Assembly (NCBI RefSeq): GCF_000255655.1
Contig: NZ_JH636435.1
Coordinates: forward strand, 1,316,136-1,380,135
DNA: 64,000 bases
Reading direction: 5' to 3'
Source of the DNA: Schlesneria paludicola DSM 18645
GTDB lineage: Bacteria > Planctomycetota > Planctomycetia > Planctomycetales > Planctomycetaceae
The notes below the pieces were generated by a model. The model worked only from the letters and a program-made list of their open reading frames with translations. It was not told the origin of the DNA and did no database searches. Every line of letters begins with the position of its first letter. Within the stretch, counting starts at the first letter, position 1. Of the stretch, positions 35,342-43,747 are shown in pieces. A program made the position numbers and the translations under genes.

Positions 35342-35489
35342 CCGGTTCGTGTTAATCGGGTTTGCAGAATTCTGCCAACCCGATTTCGTGCCTCTAACAG
35401 CTTTTCAGGTTTAACGACCTCGATCCCACCACGGTCGTGTGTTCTGCAAGGCCGTAAATTCAATCTCCCTTTTTTGAGGAAACCTCGCC

Positions 35490-35708
35490 GTGTCAAAGAG
35501 CATCTACACTTCGATGATGAAGACCGCTGATTCAATCCTTTCGAAGAATCCCGGCAAATTGGGGTCGCTTCGATTGGCTCGCGACGAGTTCGGCCGGGCT
35601 TACCACCCGGCAACGATGAACTTTGCTCGCGGACCGAGTCCAGCGGTCAAGCAGGCAGCGGCCCGCTTGCTTAACGAAATCTTGGCCGTACCTGAGTGCC
35701 AGGCTTAA
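35490..35708 (+). CDS. Small hypothetical island protein
   Basis: This protein has 72 residues and starts at a GTG with TGAGGAAA about 9 nt upstream. It is basic, with SKSIYTSMMKTADSILSKNP at the N-terminus and a short helical C-terminus (AVKQAAARLLNEILAVPECQ). It has no recognised domain. Reading frame, ribosome-binding site and spacing fit the surrounding small-gene run. Confidence 0.55.
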   Translation: MSKSIYTSMMKTADSILSKNPGKLGSLRLARDEFGRAYHPATMNFARGPSPAVKQAAARLLNEILAVPECQA

Positions 35709-35775
35709 CGGTCAGCAAGTGGAGCAACGCCTAGTTGCTCCACTTTTTATCCTCGCATGCAAGGACGCATCACAC

Positions 35776-36042
35776 ATGACGCTGGAAACCGCAGTCTCTG
35801 ACCTTCGCTCGAAACTCGTTGCTCGCATATCGGAGGGCGAAAATCTCCGTCGCCTATCCAAGCGCAACGGATTGGATCAGTCCGCCGTAACGAACGATCT
35901 CGACAGGCTTCGAACTGGATTGAGCAACCTCGACTCCCTGACTTTCAAGTGTTCCCGGACGTTTGGCCAAAGTCCGAACGAGAAAGCCAATCACGAAAAG
36001 CTGCGTACGCTCGTCGGGGATTTGAAGCGGCTCGTTTCGTAG
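35776..36042 (+). CDS. Small helical island protein
   Basis: This protein has 88 residues. It is a charged all-helical protein (ETAVSDLRSKLVARISEGEN, then LRRLSKRNGLDQSAVTNDLD) whose middle could be a small helix-turn-helix. An upstream in-frame extension to 35623 overlaps the previous gene and was dropped. Function unknown; a regulator or structural adaptor is possible. Confidence 0.5.
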   Translation: MTLETAVSDLRSKLVARISEGENLRRLSKRNGLDQSAVTNDLDRLRTGLSNLDSLTFKCSRTFGQSPNEKANHEKLRTLVGDLKRLVS

Positions 36043-36106
36043 GATCGGGAAGTGAACCTGATCGGGCTTTGCGTCCGGTCAGGTTTTTTGGAGGTAAAAG
36101 TCGAAA

Positions 36107-36382
36107 ATGGCGAAACGGTTCCATTCACATAAGAATGACGCCGCTCGGCGGGCTAAGACTGAACGACTGGCCACAAAATTCGTTGAACTCAACCGGCTCT
36201 CCCTGGGTGATCCTCGCCGGAAACGAATTGAAGAAGATATTCGACAAATTAAACAACAGCGATCATCTCTCAAATTCTCCCGATTCAATGCCAGCCTGGG
36301 CCGGTTCACTCGCGAGTCTGCCAATTCTTCCCGCCGCGAGATGACTTCACTGGATTTTCGCGGCAGCGGTCCGGCCGCATGA
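36107..36382 (+). CDS. Small basic hypothetical protein
   Basis: This protein has 91 residues, with GGAGG 11 nt upstream of the ATG. It is very basic (AKRFHSHKNDAARRAKTERL, SLGDPRRKRIEEDIRQIKQQ), with a predicted coiled-coil segment and a Ser/Arg tail. It could bind nucleic acid. It precedes the large helicase/primase-like gene by 82 nt. Confidence 0.55.
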   Translation: MAKRFHSHKNDAARRAKTERLATKFVELNRLSLGDPRRKRIEEDIRQIKQQRSSLKFSRFNASLGRFTRESANSSRREMTSLDFRGSGPAA

Positions 36383-36464
36383 CCGCCTACCCATAAAAAC
36401 AACAGCCCCGTTCGCTGCTATCCCGCCAAGGTGGAGCGAACGGGGTCGAAAGGTTTCTTCTGAA

Positions 36465-38408
36465 ATGACTGTATCAAACACTTCGCTATTGGTCAATAAG
36501 AATTTCGAGTCAAACTGCAAGTTTGACGACATTTGTAGTAATACGGTTTTCGCAGATCAGGACGAGTTGGAGCGAGAAATTGAACTCCGCAATTCGCCCG
36601 GCCACTGTGCGTTCTATGCAGATAATTACGATCACGGCAATCCGGAAGCCGAGAAGGCTTACCGAGTGGCGTTCGAGCGATCTGCAGCCGAAACACTGCT
36701 TATCTTCAAAAGCTCGTCGCTTGAGCCGTTCGACGTCGCCAGTGAGATTTACGACTTGGAGCAGGCAGCGAAGACCGCTCGTGCCCAGGCTCGCGAAAAA
36801 GCCAGCGTCGGCAGTCACTTCGGAATTTATGTAGATGGTCACGAAGTCGAAGCCGCCCGGACGCGTGGCGCTCACCACGGGCTTATCAGCGGAATCGTTT
36901 TGTTTGAACTGGCTGAATCAATCGCTTGCGGGACTTCGCCCAAGCGAGAGCTTGCGGACCAAGAGTTCGACGCCAAGCAAGCCGGAATTCTTACGTTCAT
37001 CCGCCAACATGTTCCCGCGTTCCAATCTTGGGTCGAAAGCCTCCGGGATTGGGTGAACGCAGATTGTAGCCAACCCGTCTTCAAGGATTTTTATCTTGTG
37101 GAAACCGAGCAGGAAGCCGCTACGTCTGAGCCAATCCAATCATCGCCAACCGTTGCCAAAACCAAGCCCGCTTTCAAATCGGTTTTCGGTGTCAGCCTCG
37201 ATCAGATTTGGAATCCTGGCGGACTGATGCAGGAAATCATTGATTTCAACCTTCGAACGGCCCCGCGCCGACAGCCTGAACTTGCCCTTGGCGGTGCCTT
37301 AACGTTCGTCGCCACGATCACCGGCCAGAAGGTGAGAGATTCCAGCGGCATCTGCCCAAACATCTACGTTGTCGGGGTTGGGGCGAGCGGCTGCGGGAAA
37401 GAACAGAGTAGGCGCATCAACAAGCAATTGCTGCTTTCTGTTGGTGCAGACGAAATGGCAAAGGACTCGCTTGCGTCGTCATCTGGCCTACATTCGGCTT
37501 TGGCTCAACGTCCATCGCTTATTCTTCAGATCGACGAATTCGGCCGTTTCATGGCGACCCTTGGGAATCCGGGCAACTCCCCGCACCTGTCGCAGATTGT
37601 CGACGTCTTGCTTAAGCTGTACAGTCAGGCTGATTCGGTATACACGGCCCCTTGCTACAGTGATCCAAAGAAGAACGTTCGAATCCTCTTTCCGAATTGC
37701 GTTCTATTCGCAACCACCGTGCCCGGGTCGTTCTTCAGTTCTCTGACACGCGAAGCCCTATCAGATGGCTTCATAAGCCGCGTCTTGATCATTGAAGTCT
37801 CAGACAACGATCCAGATTCGCAGGAACCCGAGTTTGCCGACGTACCCGAACCACTGCGGGAAGCTGTCGGTTGGTGGATCAATCACGTTCCATGCGACGA
37901 GGGAAAGCTCCCAGCAGCCCGCAAGCTGGTGATCAGCCCCGAGGCCCGAGAGGCATACACTCAACTCGACTCGATCGTCCGGGCGAACAGGCGAATCGAG
38001 GAATCCCGTGGCACACAAATATGGGTTAGGTGTGTCGAGAACGCCAAGAAGCTGGCGCTCATTCAGCAGTGTTCTCGCGATCGTGAATCCGCTGCCATCA
38101 CTGGTGAGTCTGCCCGTTGGGGTTGTGAACTCTCATTGATGCTGACCGCACGCATCGAGCAACTGGCAAACGACCATGTCGCTGATGGTGCATTCGATGC
38201 ACGCGGTCAGAAGGTGATGAGATTCATTCGTGCAGCAGGGGCTGAAGGTAGGACACGATCCGAATTGAGTCGCCATATTCGCAACTCGTCGAAGAGAGAA
38301 CTCGACGAAACCTTGGCCAAGCTGATCGAAATGGAACAACTGACGTCGGAATTGTACCAGCCCGTCAGAGGGCCGAAGAGCATCCGGTTCATGGCCATCG
38401 CCGAATAA
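36465..38408 (+). CDS. DUF3987-like P-loop helicase/primase-type protein
   Basis: This protein has 647 residues. The C-terminal two-thirds match the DUF3987 pattern found in mobile-element replication proteins: IIDFNLRTAPRRQPELALGG, a P-loop GVGASGCGKEQ near residue 305, a Walker B LILQIDEFGRF, and then SLTREALSDGFISRVLIIEV. A winged-helix-like end (GRTRSELSRHIRNSSKRELD) may bind DNA. The N-terminal 230 residues have no visible primase motif. The Lys-Glu-Gln after GxGK departs from the usual GKS/T, so nucleotide hydrolysis is not certain. It is the only replication-type gene of the island and is followed by an iteron-like region, suggesting that excised DNA can replicate. Confidence 0.75.
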   Translation: MTVSNTSLLVNKNFESNCKFDDICSNTVFADQDELEREIELRNSPGHCAFYADNYDHGNPEAEKAYRVAFERSAAETLLIFKSSSLEPFDVASEIYDLEQAAKTARAQAREKASVGSHFGIYVDGHEVEAARTRGAHHGLISGIVLFELAESIACGTSPKRELADQEFDAKQAGILTFIRQHVPAFQSWVESLRDWVNADCSQPVFKDFYLVETEQEAATSEPIQSSPTVAKTKPAFKSVFGVSLDQIWNPGGLMQEIIDFNLRTAPRRQPELALGGALTFVATITGQKVRDSSGICPNIYVVGVGASGCGKEQSRRINKQLLLSVGADEMAKDSLASSSGLHSALAQRPSLILQIDEFGRFMATLGNPGNSPHLSQIVDVLLKLYSQADSVYTAPCYSDPKKNVRILFPNCVLFATTVPGSFFSSLTREALSDGFISRVLIIEVSDNDPDSQEPEFADVPEPLREAVGWWINHVPCDEGKLPAARKLVISPEAREAYTQLDSIVRANRRIEESRGTQIWVRCVENAKKLALIQQCSRDRESAAITGESARWGCELSLMLTARIEQLANDHVADGAFDARGQKVMRFIRAAGAEGRTRSELSRHIRNSSKRELDETLAKLIEMEQLTSELYQPVRGPKSIRFMAIAE

Positions 38409-38611
38409 CTACTCCAACTGTTGCAACTATTGCACTATTGCACCCACCTCTCAATGCATAAGGGAGGAGAGCGTGGGCAGGCTGAAGACCGGGTGCAATA
38501 GTTGGAGTAGTAATAGAGAGAGTTCTTAAATAATCCTATTTTTGTAGAGTATTCCAGTGATTGAAACTACTCCAAATCACATCGCAACTGTTGCGGAACA
38601 GTTGCGGCAGA
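38405..38611 (+). other. Iteron-like repeat region after the helicase gene (possible origin)
   Basis: ACTACTCCAA occurs at 38408-38417 and 38566-38575 and inverted (TTGGAGTAGT) at 38502-38511. CAACTGTTGC-like motifs occur around 38416-38445 and 38584-38608, some paired head to head, and TGCACCC/GGGTGCA form a further arm. Together with the adjacent helicase gene this resembles a replication origin, though a regulatory hairpin is possible. Confidence 0.45.
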
Positions 38612-38931
38612 GTGTCGTCGGTTGGTTGATCAGCGACCTCATGGCGACGATTGCCGGGTCGGCAACGGGTCCTCCCGAGGGATTGAAAGGAGCCTACATA
38701 CGGTATAGGTGCGGTGCGCAACACACTTTAGTTATTTAGCACGATGTTAAACTGGGTGGTTTATCGGCCAGTCAAAAAAGCCAAGCAAGTGTGTTTGATC
38801 ACGCACCCAACACGTAAGTGGGTACCAACCATCTCGCTGGAAGAACCTGCCGAACTGGCGAACGACGAAAAAACCACCCGTCCGGATGTTCCGGACGGCA
38901 ATCTCTCCCACCAAACGCGAAAGGATTCGCA
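38612..38931 (+). other. Leader of the tape-measure-like gene
   Basis: No convincing gene; two 60-66 codon frames here lack ribosome-binding sites. A perfect 9-bp hairpin CCGTCCGGA-TGT-TCCGGACGG (38878-38898) lies 33 nt before the next start codon and could influence its translation. Confidence 0.4.
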
Positions 38932-41487
38932 ATGGCGACCATGACCTTGAATCTCGATGACCAAGTCTCGAACGGCTTGGACCTGATCAACCAGCATCTC
39001 GAAGAGATGGCGATTGAAGCGGAGCAATCCGCCAAGTCCGTCAATGTTCTCAATCAGTCGTTCACCGAACAAACGATTGTGCTGAACGAAGCCAGCACGA
39101 ATTTCGCCGATCTTGGCAAGACTGCCATAACCACGTTCGGCGAAGTGTCGAAAGCTGCGATTCAAGAGGGCGCTTCGGTTGCACGATGGGCAATCGGCGG
39201 AACCGTGGCGATCAGCGGGCTGAAGGCCGCTTTCGGTGAAGCTGCTGAAGCTTCGAACGGCTTCTACGGCCTAGCTGCTGGCGCGGCAGCCGGATACATG
39301 GCATCGGCCGCGTCTGATACCGCCAAATTTGTCGCCCTGCAGGCAGCCAAAAAGGCTGCACTGTTCGGTGTCGAACAGGCCGCAATCGCCACCGGCAGCG
39401 CGACCCTTGGCGCGGCTGCCACCGCAGGCCCGTACGTTCTAGCTGGTATCGCTGCCTGGAAGGGCTTTGAGCTCGTGTTGGACAACACCGGCAAGAAGTT
39501 CGAGGGATTCACCGAGGACGTGACAAATCAGACATCGGAACAGGCTGCGGCGTTCGACAAGTTCATTGCCGAAGCGGAACGCCTGGGCATGACTCTCGAC
39601 GAACTTGCAACGTCGCGGGGGGTTCAGGACGTTAACAAATACCTTGAAGAAACCTTCGGTGTGAAGACGGTCGAGAAGTATTCGAGCAATCTCGATCGTT
39701 TGAGTTCCGCGTTTGGCGATCTCGGATCAACGGTTTCTCTCAACATGGGTGAATCCGGCGAAGCGATCGGGGCGCTGATCGACTTGATTCCTGATTTGTC
39801 GACCGGGCTGGGGAAGATGTTCGACGAATCGGTGACGGCTTCCGCCACGTATTTGACAGATAGCGTCAACAGTCTGAACAAAGCTCTTGATGATGGGGTG
39901 ATTTCCGCCCGCGCCTTGGCTGTCCAGATGTCTGGCGGGAGCTATCAAGCATACGTTGACGAGATCCTTGCAATCCGTGAGCTAAAGGAAGTCCATGCGG
40001 GGCTGGAAGCCATGCGGGAACGGCAAGCCCCAGGATTTGAACGATTGCGATCGATCCAACAGCAAATGGCGGACGAGGCTCGCGACCGTGAAGAAAAGGA
40101 GCGTGTCGCGTCCATCAAAACGATTGAGGGGATCAACAACGAGATTCTGGCCCTCCAAAAGAAGGGTGGCGAGCTGGCTCGAACGGACTGGGCAGTCAAG
40201 AAAATCGACCCAGAGAAGGCCACGAAGGCGGAAATTGAAAACAACCAACGGGCGCTGAAGGCGGCTGAAGAGTCAGCGCAGGCGCACGCGGCAGCAATGA
40301 AGGCCGTTGAAGACCGGAAGCGGGCTGTCATCAAGGAAACCGAGGAAGCCGAAAAGAAGGCTCACGAGGGACGTCAGAAGCGTTACGCCGAATTGGTCAA
40401 GGCTGAAGAGAATCGCGTTGCCCAAATGCAGAAGGTCATGGACGCAGAGCGGAAACGGGCTGATTCCTACAACAAGTTCGCCGAAGCCTTGGGACACCAA
40501 AAGCAGGATCAGGCTGCAGAACGGCAGATCACACTGGCCAAAGAGGAACTGGCGATCGCAAAACAGATTGCCGCTGAGAAAATGCGGTCTGGTGGTGCGA
40601 AGGAACCCGCCATCAAAGCCGAGATGGCGGCGATGGATAAGGAGTTTGCCGGGCGTCTCCACGACGAGAAACTGCGTCAGATCGACGTCGAGACGAAACG
40701 GAAGCTGGACGCGATCCAGAAAGAGCGAGTTGAAAACGACCGATCTAAGGCCAGCGCCACGGATAAGGCGGTCGCCGACGCCAAACTGTTGAGTGACGCT
40801 GACAAGATTCGGTTCGACCGCGAAAAGTCTCGCATGGCCGAGAATGGCAAATTCCAGCGTGACACGATTGAAGCCAACTCCGCGAAGTATCGTGAGGCTC
40901 AGGCTGAAATGTTCCGCGCTGAACAGGAACGCCACGACAAAGCGAAGGCCCTCGAACAAGGGGCGTTGTCTCAGGCGTTCGATCCGAAGGCCATGATGGC
41001 GAACACCAATCAGCAAGACGTTTTGAAGGCAATGCAGAAGGCCCGCGCCTCGAAGGCGATGGACGCCCAGGCGGATAAAGACGTAGACCTGATTAATCAG
41101 ATGCACGAAGGCGGGGGGCCAGAATCGCCTGCCGAGAGACGGGCTCGCCAAACGTACGAACGAAATCAGAAGGTTGCCGAGTCGAAGGCTCGCCGGTCTG
41201 TCGTGAACGATTTTGAGAACGGAAATCTCAATCAGGGCGAAGTTGAGCAGGCACAAGCGAAAGTCGCGTCAGCGACACTTCAGCAGTTCGGGCAACAGTC
41301 AGGCGTCAATCAGTCGATGGTCGCGTCAATGATTGAGACGTTCAAGACGATGGAACAACAGCAGCAAGCCCTGGCAGGCGTTCAACAGGTCGTGCAACAG
41401 ATCATGGCGGCTCAGAAGGGCCAAAAAGCTGCGGCAACGAAATCCGCTCAGAACACTCAAAACCAATTGGGGATGATTGGCCAGTAG
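38932..41487 (+). CDS. Tape-measure-like coiled-coil protein
   Basis: This protein has 851 residues. The ATG at 38932 has AAAGGA 10 nt upstream; a 38-codon longer frame is unlikely. Order: helical N-terminus (about 1-85), two hydrophobic Ala/Gly-rich segments at about 110-140 and 150-180 (GLAAGAAAGYMASAAS, GAAATAGPYVLAGIAAW), a mid domain, then about 500 residues of Lys/Glu/Ala/Arg coiled coil, and a Gln-rich end. Long coiled coil with small hydrophobic patches is the make-up of phage tail tape-measure proteins, which set tail length and help DNA entry. No other tail gene follows, so it might instead be a membrane-active or filamentous cargo protein. The call is tentative. Confidence 0.55.
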   Translation: MATMTLNLDDQVSNGLDLINQHLEEMAIEAEQSAKSVNVLNQSFTEQTIVLNEASTNFADLGKTAITTFGEVSKAAIQEGASVARWAIGGTVAISGLKAAFGEAAEASNGFYGLAAGAAAGYMASAASDTAKFVALQAAKKAALFGVEQAAIATGSATLGAAATAGPYVLAGIAAWKGFELVLDNTGKKFEGFTEDVTNQTSEQAAAFDKFIAEAERLGMTLDELATSRGVQDVNKYLEETFGVKTVEKYSSNLDRLSSAFGDLGSTVSLNMGESGEAIGALIDLIPDLSTGLGKMFDESVTASATYLTDSVNSLNKALDDGVISARALAVQMSGGSYQAYVDEILAIRELKEVHAGLEAMRERQAPGFERLRSIQQQMADEARDREEKERVASIKTIEGINNEILALQKKGGELARTDWAVKKIDPEKATKAEIENNQRALKAAEESAQAHAAAMKAVEDRKRAVIKETEEAEKKAHEGRQKRYAELVKAEENRVAQMQKVMDAERKRADSYNKFAEALGHQKQDQAAERQITLAKEELAIAKQIAAEKMRSGGAKEPAIKAEMAAMDKEFAGRLHDEKLRQIDVETKRKLDAIQKERVENDRSKASATDKAVADAKLLSDADKIRFDREKSRMAENGKFQRDTIEANSAKYREAQAEMFRAEQERHDKAKALEQGALSQAFDPKAMMANTNQQDVLKAMQKARASKAMDAQADKDVDLINQMHEGGGPESPAERRARQTYERNQKVAESKARRSVVNDFENGNLNQGEVEQAQAKVASATLQQFGQQSGVNQSMVASMIETFKTMEQQQQALAGVQQVVQQIMAAQKGQKAAATKSAQNTQNQLGMIGQ

Positions 41488-41524
41488 CGGCTGGCTGGCG
41501 GTTGGACCGGGTTTGATGAATTCG

Positions 41525-41977
41525 TCAAACCCGGTTTTCTGGAACTGGCGTTCTCACCCGTGGCTTGCTGAGGAGCAGGTAGGCGGATAACGCGGTCAGC
41601 GGGAGGACGATCGACCAATACGGAATCATTGCCTCTTCATTCCCGTTCTCATCTGTATACATCTTAATCTCTGATGCTGGATACTCGAAGAAATCAATGA
41701 TAGATCGACTTGGAAGAAGCTTCTCGGGCTGCCAGTACACCCCGTACTGACGGTTCGGAATTTCCTGTGAGCTCGGGTAAACCAGACTGAATCGACCGCC
41801 AGCAGCGAACTGAAGCTTCTGGCAGCCTGAAACGACAATTAGGTTTGTTTTTTTTCCATTCAGATAGATGAGATCGAGGTTTCCTAAACTCCTTGTCCAC
41901 GCCGCCGCAAACAAGCACGCCATCAGCAGCGTCAAGACGCCCAGCTTGCGTTTCCAGCCACTGAAGAATTCGCGCAT
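41525..41977 (-). CDS. Small two-span membrane protein
   Basis: This protein has 150 residues. The first membrane helix is at about 12-28 (LGVLTLLMACLFAAAW) and the second near the C-terminus (IPYWSIVLPLTALSAYLLLS), with a soluble domain of about 90 residues between. The end IPYWSxVLPLTxLSAYLLL recurs in planctomycete hypothetical proteins of similar size. The ATG at 41977 is chosen because it directly precedes the first span. It is the only well-supported minus-strand gene of the island, convergent with the tape-measure-like gene. Function unknown. Confidence 0.7.
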   Translation of the reverse strand: MREFFSGWKRKLGVLTLLMACLFAAAWTRSLGNLDLIYLNGKKTNLIVVSGCQKLQFAAGGRFSLVYPSSQEIPNRQYGVYWQPEKLLPSRSIIDFFEYPASEIKMYTDENGNEEAMIPYWSIVLPLTALSAYLLLSKPRVRTPVPENRV

Positions 41978-41989
41978 GGTCTGGCTCGT

Positions 41990-42325
41990 GGACAATTCGT
42001 GACGTTTCGTCTGTATTCTGGCAGCCCTCAGGGTGAGGGGCAAGGGTAACTGGTTTTTCGCCAGATTCGGCTACGACTGCGGACCAGACTTGAGCACGGG
42101 CCTCGTCGTCGTCATCACAGCGGGCGATTGCGTGAGCCTGGGACTCAGTTGATGGCAGTTTGGAAACAATTGTTTCCAAACTATGTGGCTTCAATTGGGC
42201 TTTTTCGTCCACATTTTCTTGATTGCTGCGGCTTCTCTGGTTGGTAATTGTGCAATCTTTCCAGCGGATTTTAATCCAAATTGCTGGAGAATGCGTTCTA
42301 GTATTGGACGTTCAACCTTACGCAT
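41990..42325 (-). pseudogene. Possible remnant of a ParB-like or plasmid-partition-type gene
   Basis: Two minus-strand frames overlap. One (42325-42191, 44 codons) reads RKVERPILERILQQFGLKSA..IAQLPTREAAAI. The next (from a GTG at 42212) reads LETIVSKLPSTESQAHAIAR..DEARAQVWSAVVA, a stretch resembling the C-terminal part of ParB-like proteins of mobile elements. The second frame runs on in shadow across the membrane-protein gene. Together they look like a decayed or frameshifted gene. The assignment is by eye and uncertain; two tiny genes are the alternative. Confidence 0.3.
42157..42182. repeat. Perfect 26-bp palindrome
   Basis: AGTTTGGAAACAA is followed immediately by its exact reverse complement TTGTTTCCAAACT, with no loop. 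It lies between oppositely oriented membrane-protein genes and inside the possible ParB-like remnant. It would suit a dimeric regulator binding site. Confidence 0.7.
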
Positions 42326-42335
42326 GGATTGCACT

Positions 42336-43028
42336 ATGTCTGACTGGATGCCTGACCTCAACTTCCTGTCGCTTATCCTGTCTGCTGTCGCGCTTTGGAT
42401 TGCATGGCTCGCCTATCGAGTAACGGCAACCGTCTGGATTCAAGCGATAGGGTTTGATGGGGCAGGCAGATGGAACCATACTGAAAATGGAGGCAAGCTA
42501 TTTCATTGTTTTGACGTGATTCTTCGAAACCGAGGTTTGGCTGTTCACGGCCTGAAAGTGAATTTGCTGTTTGAGGCAGACGATACAGAGTATTCATTTC
42601 AGCTGTCGCAAGTCGAATACCGCAAGCGAGAGGTAATCGTGAAGGACAATGGCCCATTCGAATCGGGAATGATTGCCGTCTTCTCACTCAAGTCCCATTT
42701 TTACGAGCAAGCATTGGCCACGGCCGTGAAAAGTATGGCGGGAATGATGTCTAGCAGGTTTCGGCTCGGGATTTATTCTCAGGATTACCTAATCGCAGAG
42801 ATTCCGCTTTGGGTTCGATTCGGCACGTTGAAGAATTCGTGGAATTACATAGCCTGGAGGCTTGAGAAGTGGATCGGGCGCGAAGGCGTCATCCCCATAT
42901 TCAAAAGCCCGGCAGCAAAGCATATTTGTGACTTCGTCGAGGCGATGCGATCTTCTTCCCACCTACCGCCATCCCGCGAACCGTTGACAACGCCCATGGA
43001 CTACGGCAAGAATGTCGGTCCTAAATGA
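42336..43028 (+). CDS. Membrane-anchored hypothetical protein
   Basis: This protein has 230 residues. One N-terminal membrane helix (about 9-27, NFLSLILSAVALWIAWLAYRV) anchors a soluble domain with beta-strand character (FHCFDVILRNRGLAVHGLKV, FQLSQVEYRKREVIV) that has an Ig-like feel, and a C-terminal helical tail. The start at 42336 is preferred to 42183, because the 51 extra codons read across the possible minus-strand gene remnant. No family is recognised. It lies at the right-hand, cargo-like end of the island. Confidence 0.6.
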   Translation: MSDWMPDLNFLSLILSAVALWIAWLAYRVTATVWIQAIGFDGAGRWNHTENGGKLFHCFDVILRNRGLAVHGLKVNLLFEADDTEYSFQLSQVEYRKREVIVKDNGPFESGMIAVFSLKSHFYEQALATAVKSMAGMMSSRFRLGIYSQDYLIAEIPLWVRFGTLKNSWNYIAWRLEKWIGREGVIPIFKSPAAKHICDFVEAMRSSSHLPPSREPLTTPMDYGKNVGPK

Positions 43029-43092
43029 TCTGCCGGTATCTACAACCACCGGCGACAACTACGAACCCTAAATCATCTACGAAAGAAAAAGT

Positions 43093-43172
43093 CCGTCGCT
43101 CTGCAACTGTGCACATAACCGCGAGGCGTGCGGGCGGTTCGTAGCCGCCTAGGGTCAGTCGTGGAGCGACGG
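43093..43172 (+). ncRNA. Candidate structured leader RNA
   Basis: CCGTCGCTC (43093-43101) pairs with GAGCGACGG (43164-43172), and the stem can be extended with mismatches by ACTG/CAGT. Inside is a second hairpin GGCGG-7 nt-CCGCC. The structure ends about 48 nt before the start codon at 43220. It might be a leader or small RNA; no known class is recognised. Confidence 0.3.
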
Positions 43173-43219
43173 GCTTCCTTTTCATCCCCACTCTCGGGAT
43201 GAAAGAAAGGTGCATCCCC

Positions 43220-43537
43220 ATGCACGTATCTCTGAATCTGCACGCGCAGACAGCACCGTTGGCGATTCATTCGCCTGACCTGGCAGTCGATGAACTGCGG
43301 ATTTTCGTACCGGACGATGACGACGACCGGATTCATGAACTCGCGAATCTGAAAGGGGGGATGCAAAAGTCTCCCGGCTACCTGCCGACCCCGCTTCAGA
43401 TTGCGGAAGAGTGTCGAGCGATTCAGTCCGGCTGGTGTGAGGACGAACGATTCTGGCGAGCGAATGGCAACCTGTACCGTGCTGAGCGGGCAAGCCAAAA
43501 GTACGCAAGGAAGCTGGCAGCGGCGAAAGGCGGTTGA
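43220..43537 (+). CDS. Small hypothetical island protein
   Basis: This protein has 105 residues. The ATG at 43220 has GAAAGG about 12 nt upstream; the ATG at 43199 has no ribosome-binding site. The pattern TPLQIAEECRAIQSGWCEDE resembles short phage and island proteins of planctomycetes that carry an IAxEC..IxxGWxxxE motif. A highly acidic stretch (VPDDDDDRIHE) lies in the middle. Function unknown. It is followed 3 nt later by the next small gene. Confidence 0.6.
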   Translation: MHVSLNLHAQTAPLAIHSPDLAVDELRIFVPDDDDDRIHELANLKGGMQKSPGYLPTPLQIAEECRAIQSGWCEDERFWRANGNLYRAERASQKYARKLAAAKGG

Positions 43538-43540
43538 CCC

Positions 43541-43747
43541 ATGGCGGAAACCGTCCCGCGAATTCCCGCCATTCTGATCATCTGGCAACGACCAGATGGC
43601 GAGCCGTTCGACGCTGATGCGCGAATCGACGTCACGATCACCCAAAAAGGACGTGACTACCTGAATCTACACCGATCAAAACTCACACGTTCAACGAAGG
43701 TCACTCGTTATGAAAAACAAACCAATCTGTGTTCATCCAAGCGATAA
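43541..43747 (+). CDS. Small hypothetical protein overlapping the nucleotidyltransferase gene
   Basis: This protein has 68 residues and starts 3 nt after the previous stop. It has a hydrophobic-strand N-terminus (RIPAILIIWQRPDGEPFDAD) and a basic C-terminus. Its end overlaps the next gene by 38 nt in another frame, typical of compact phage-type operons. No recognised domain. Confidence 0.5.
   Translation: MAETVPRIPAILIIWQRPDGEPFDADARIDVTITQKGRDYLNLHRSKLTRSTKVTRYEKQTNLCSSKR

Noticed and set aside
40273-41256. 327-codon open frame on the minus strand
   Set aside because: Antisense to the coiled-coil tape-measure-like gene; the Leu/Phe-rich product mirrors Lys/Glu-rich codons.
42183-42335. N-terminal extension of the membrane protein starting at 42183
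   Set aside because: It reads antisense through the possible ParB-like remnant, and the palindrome occupies the place of its ribosome-binding site.
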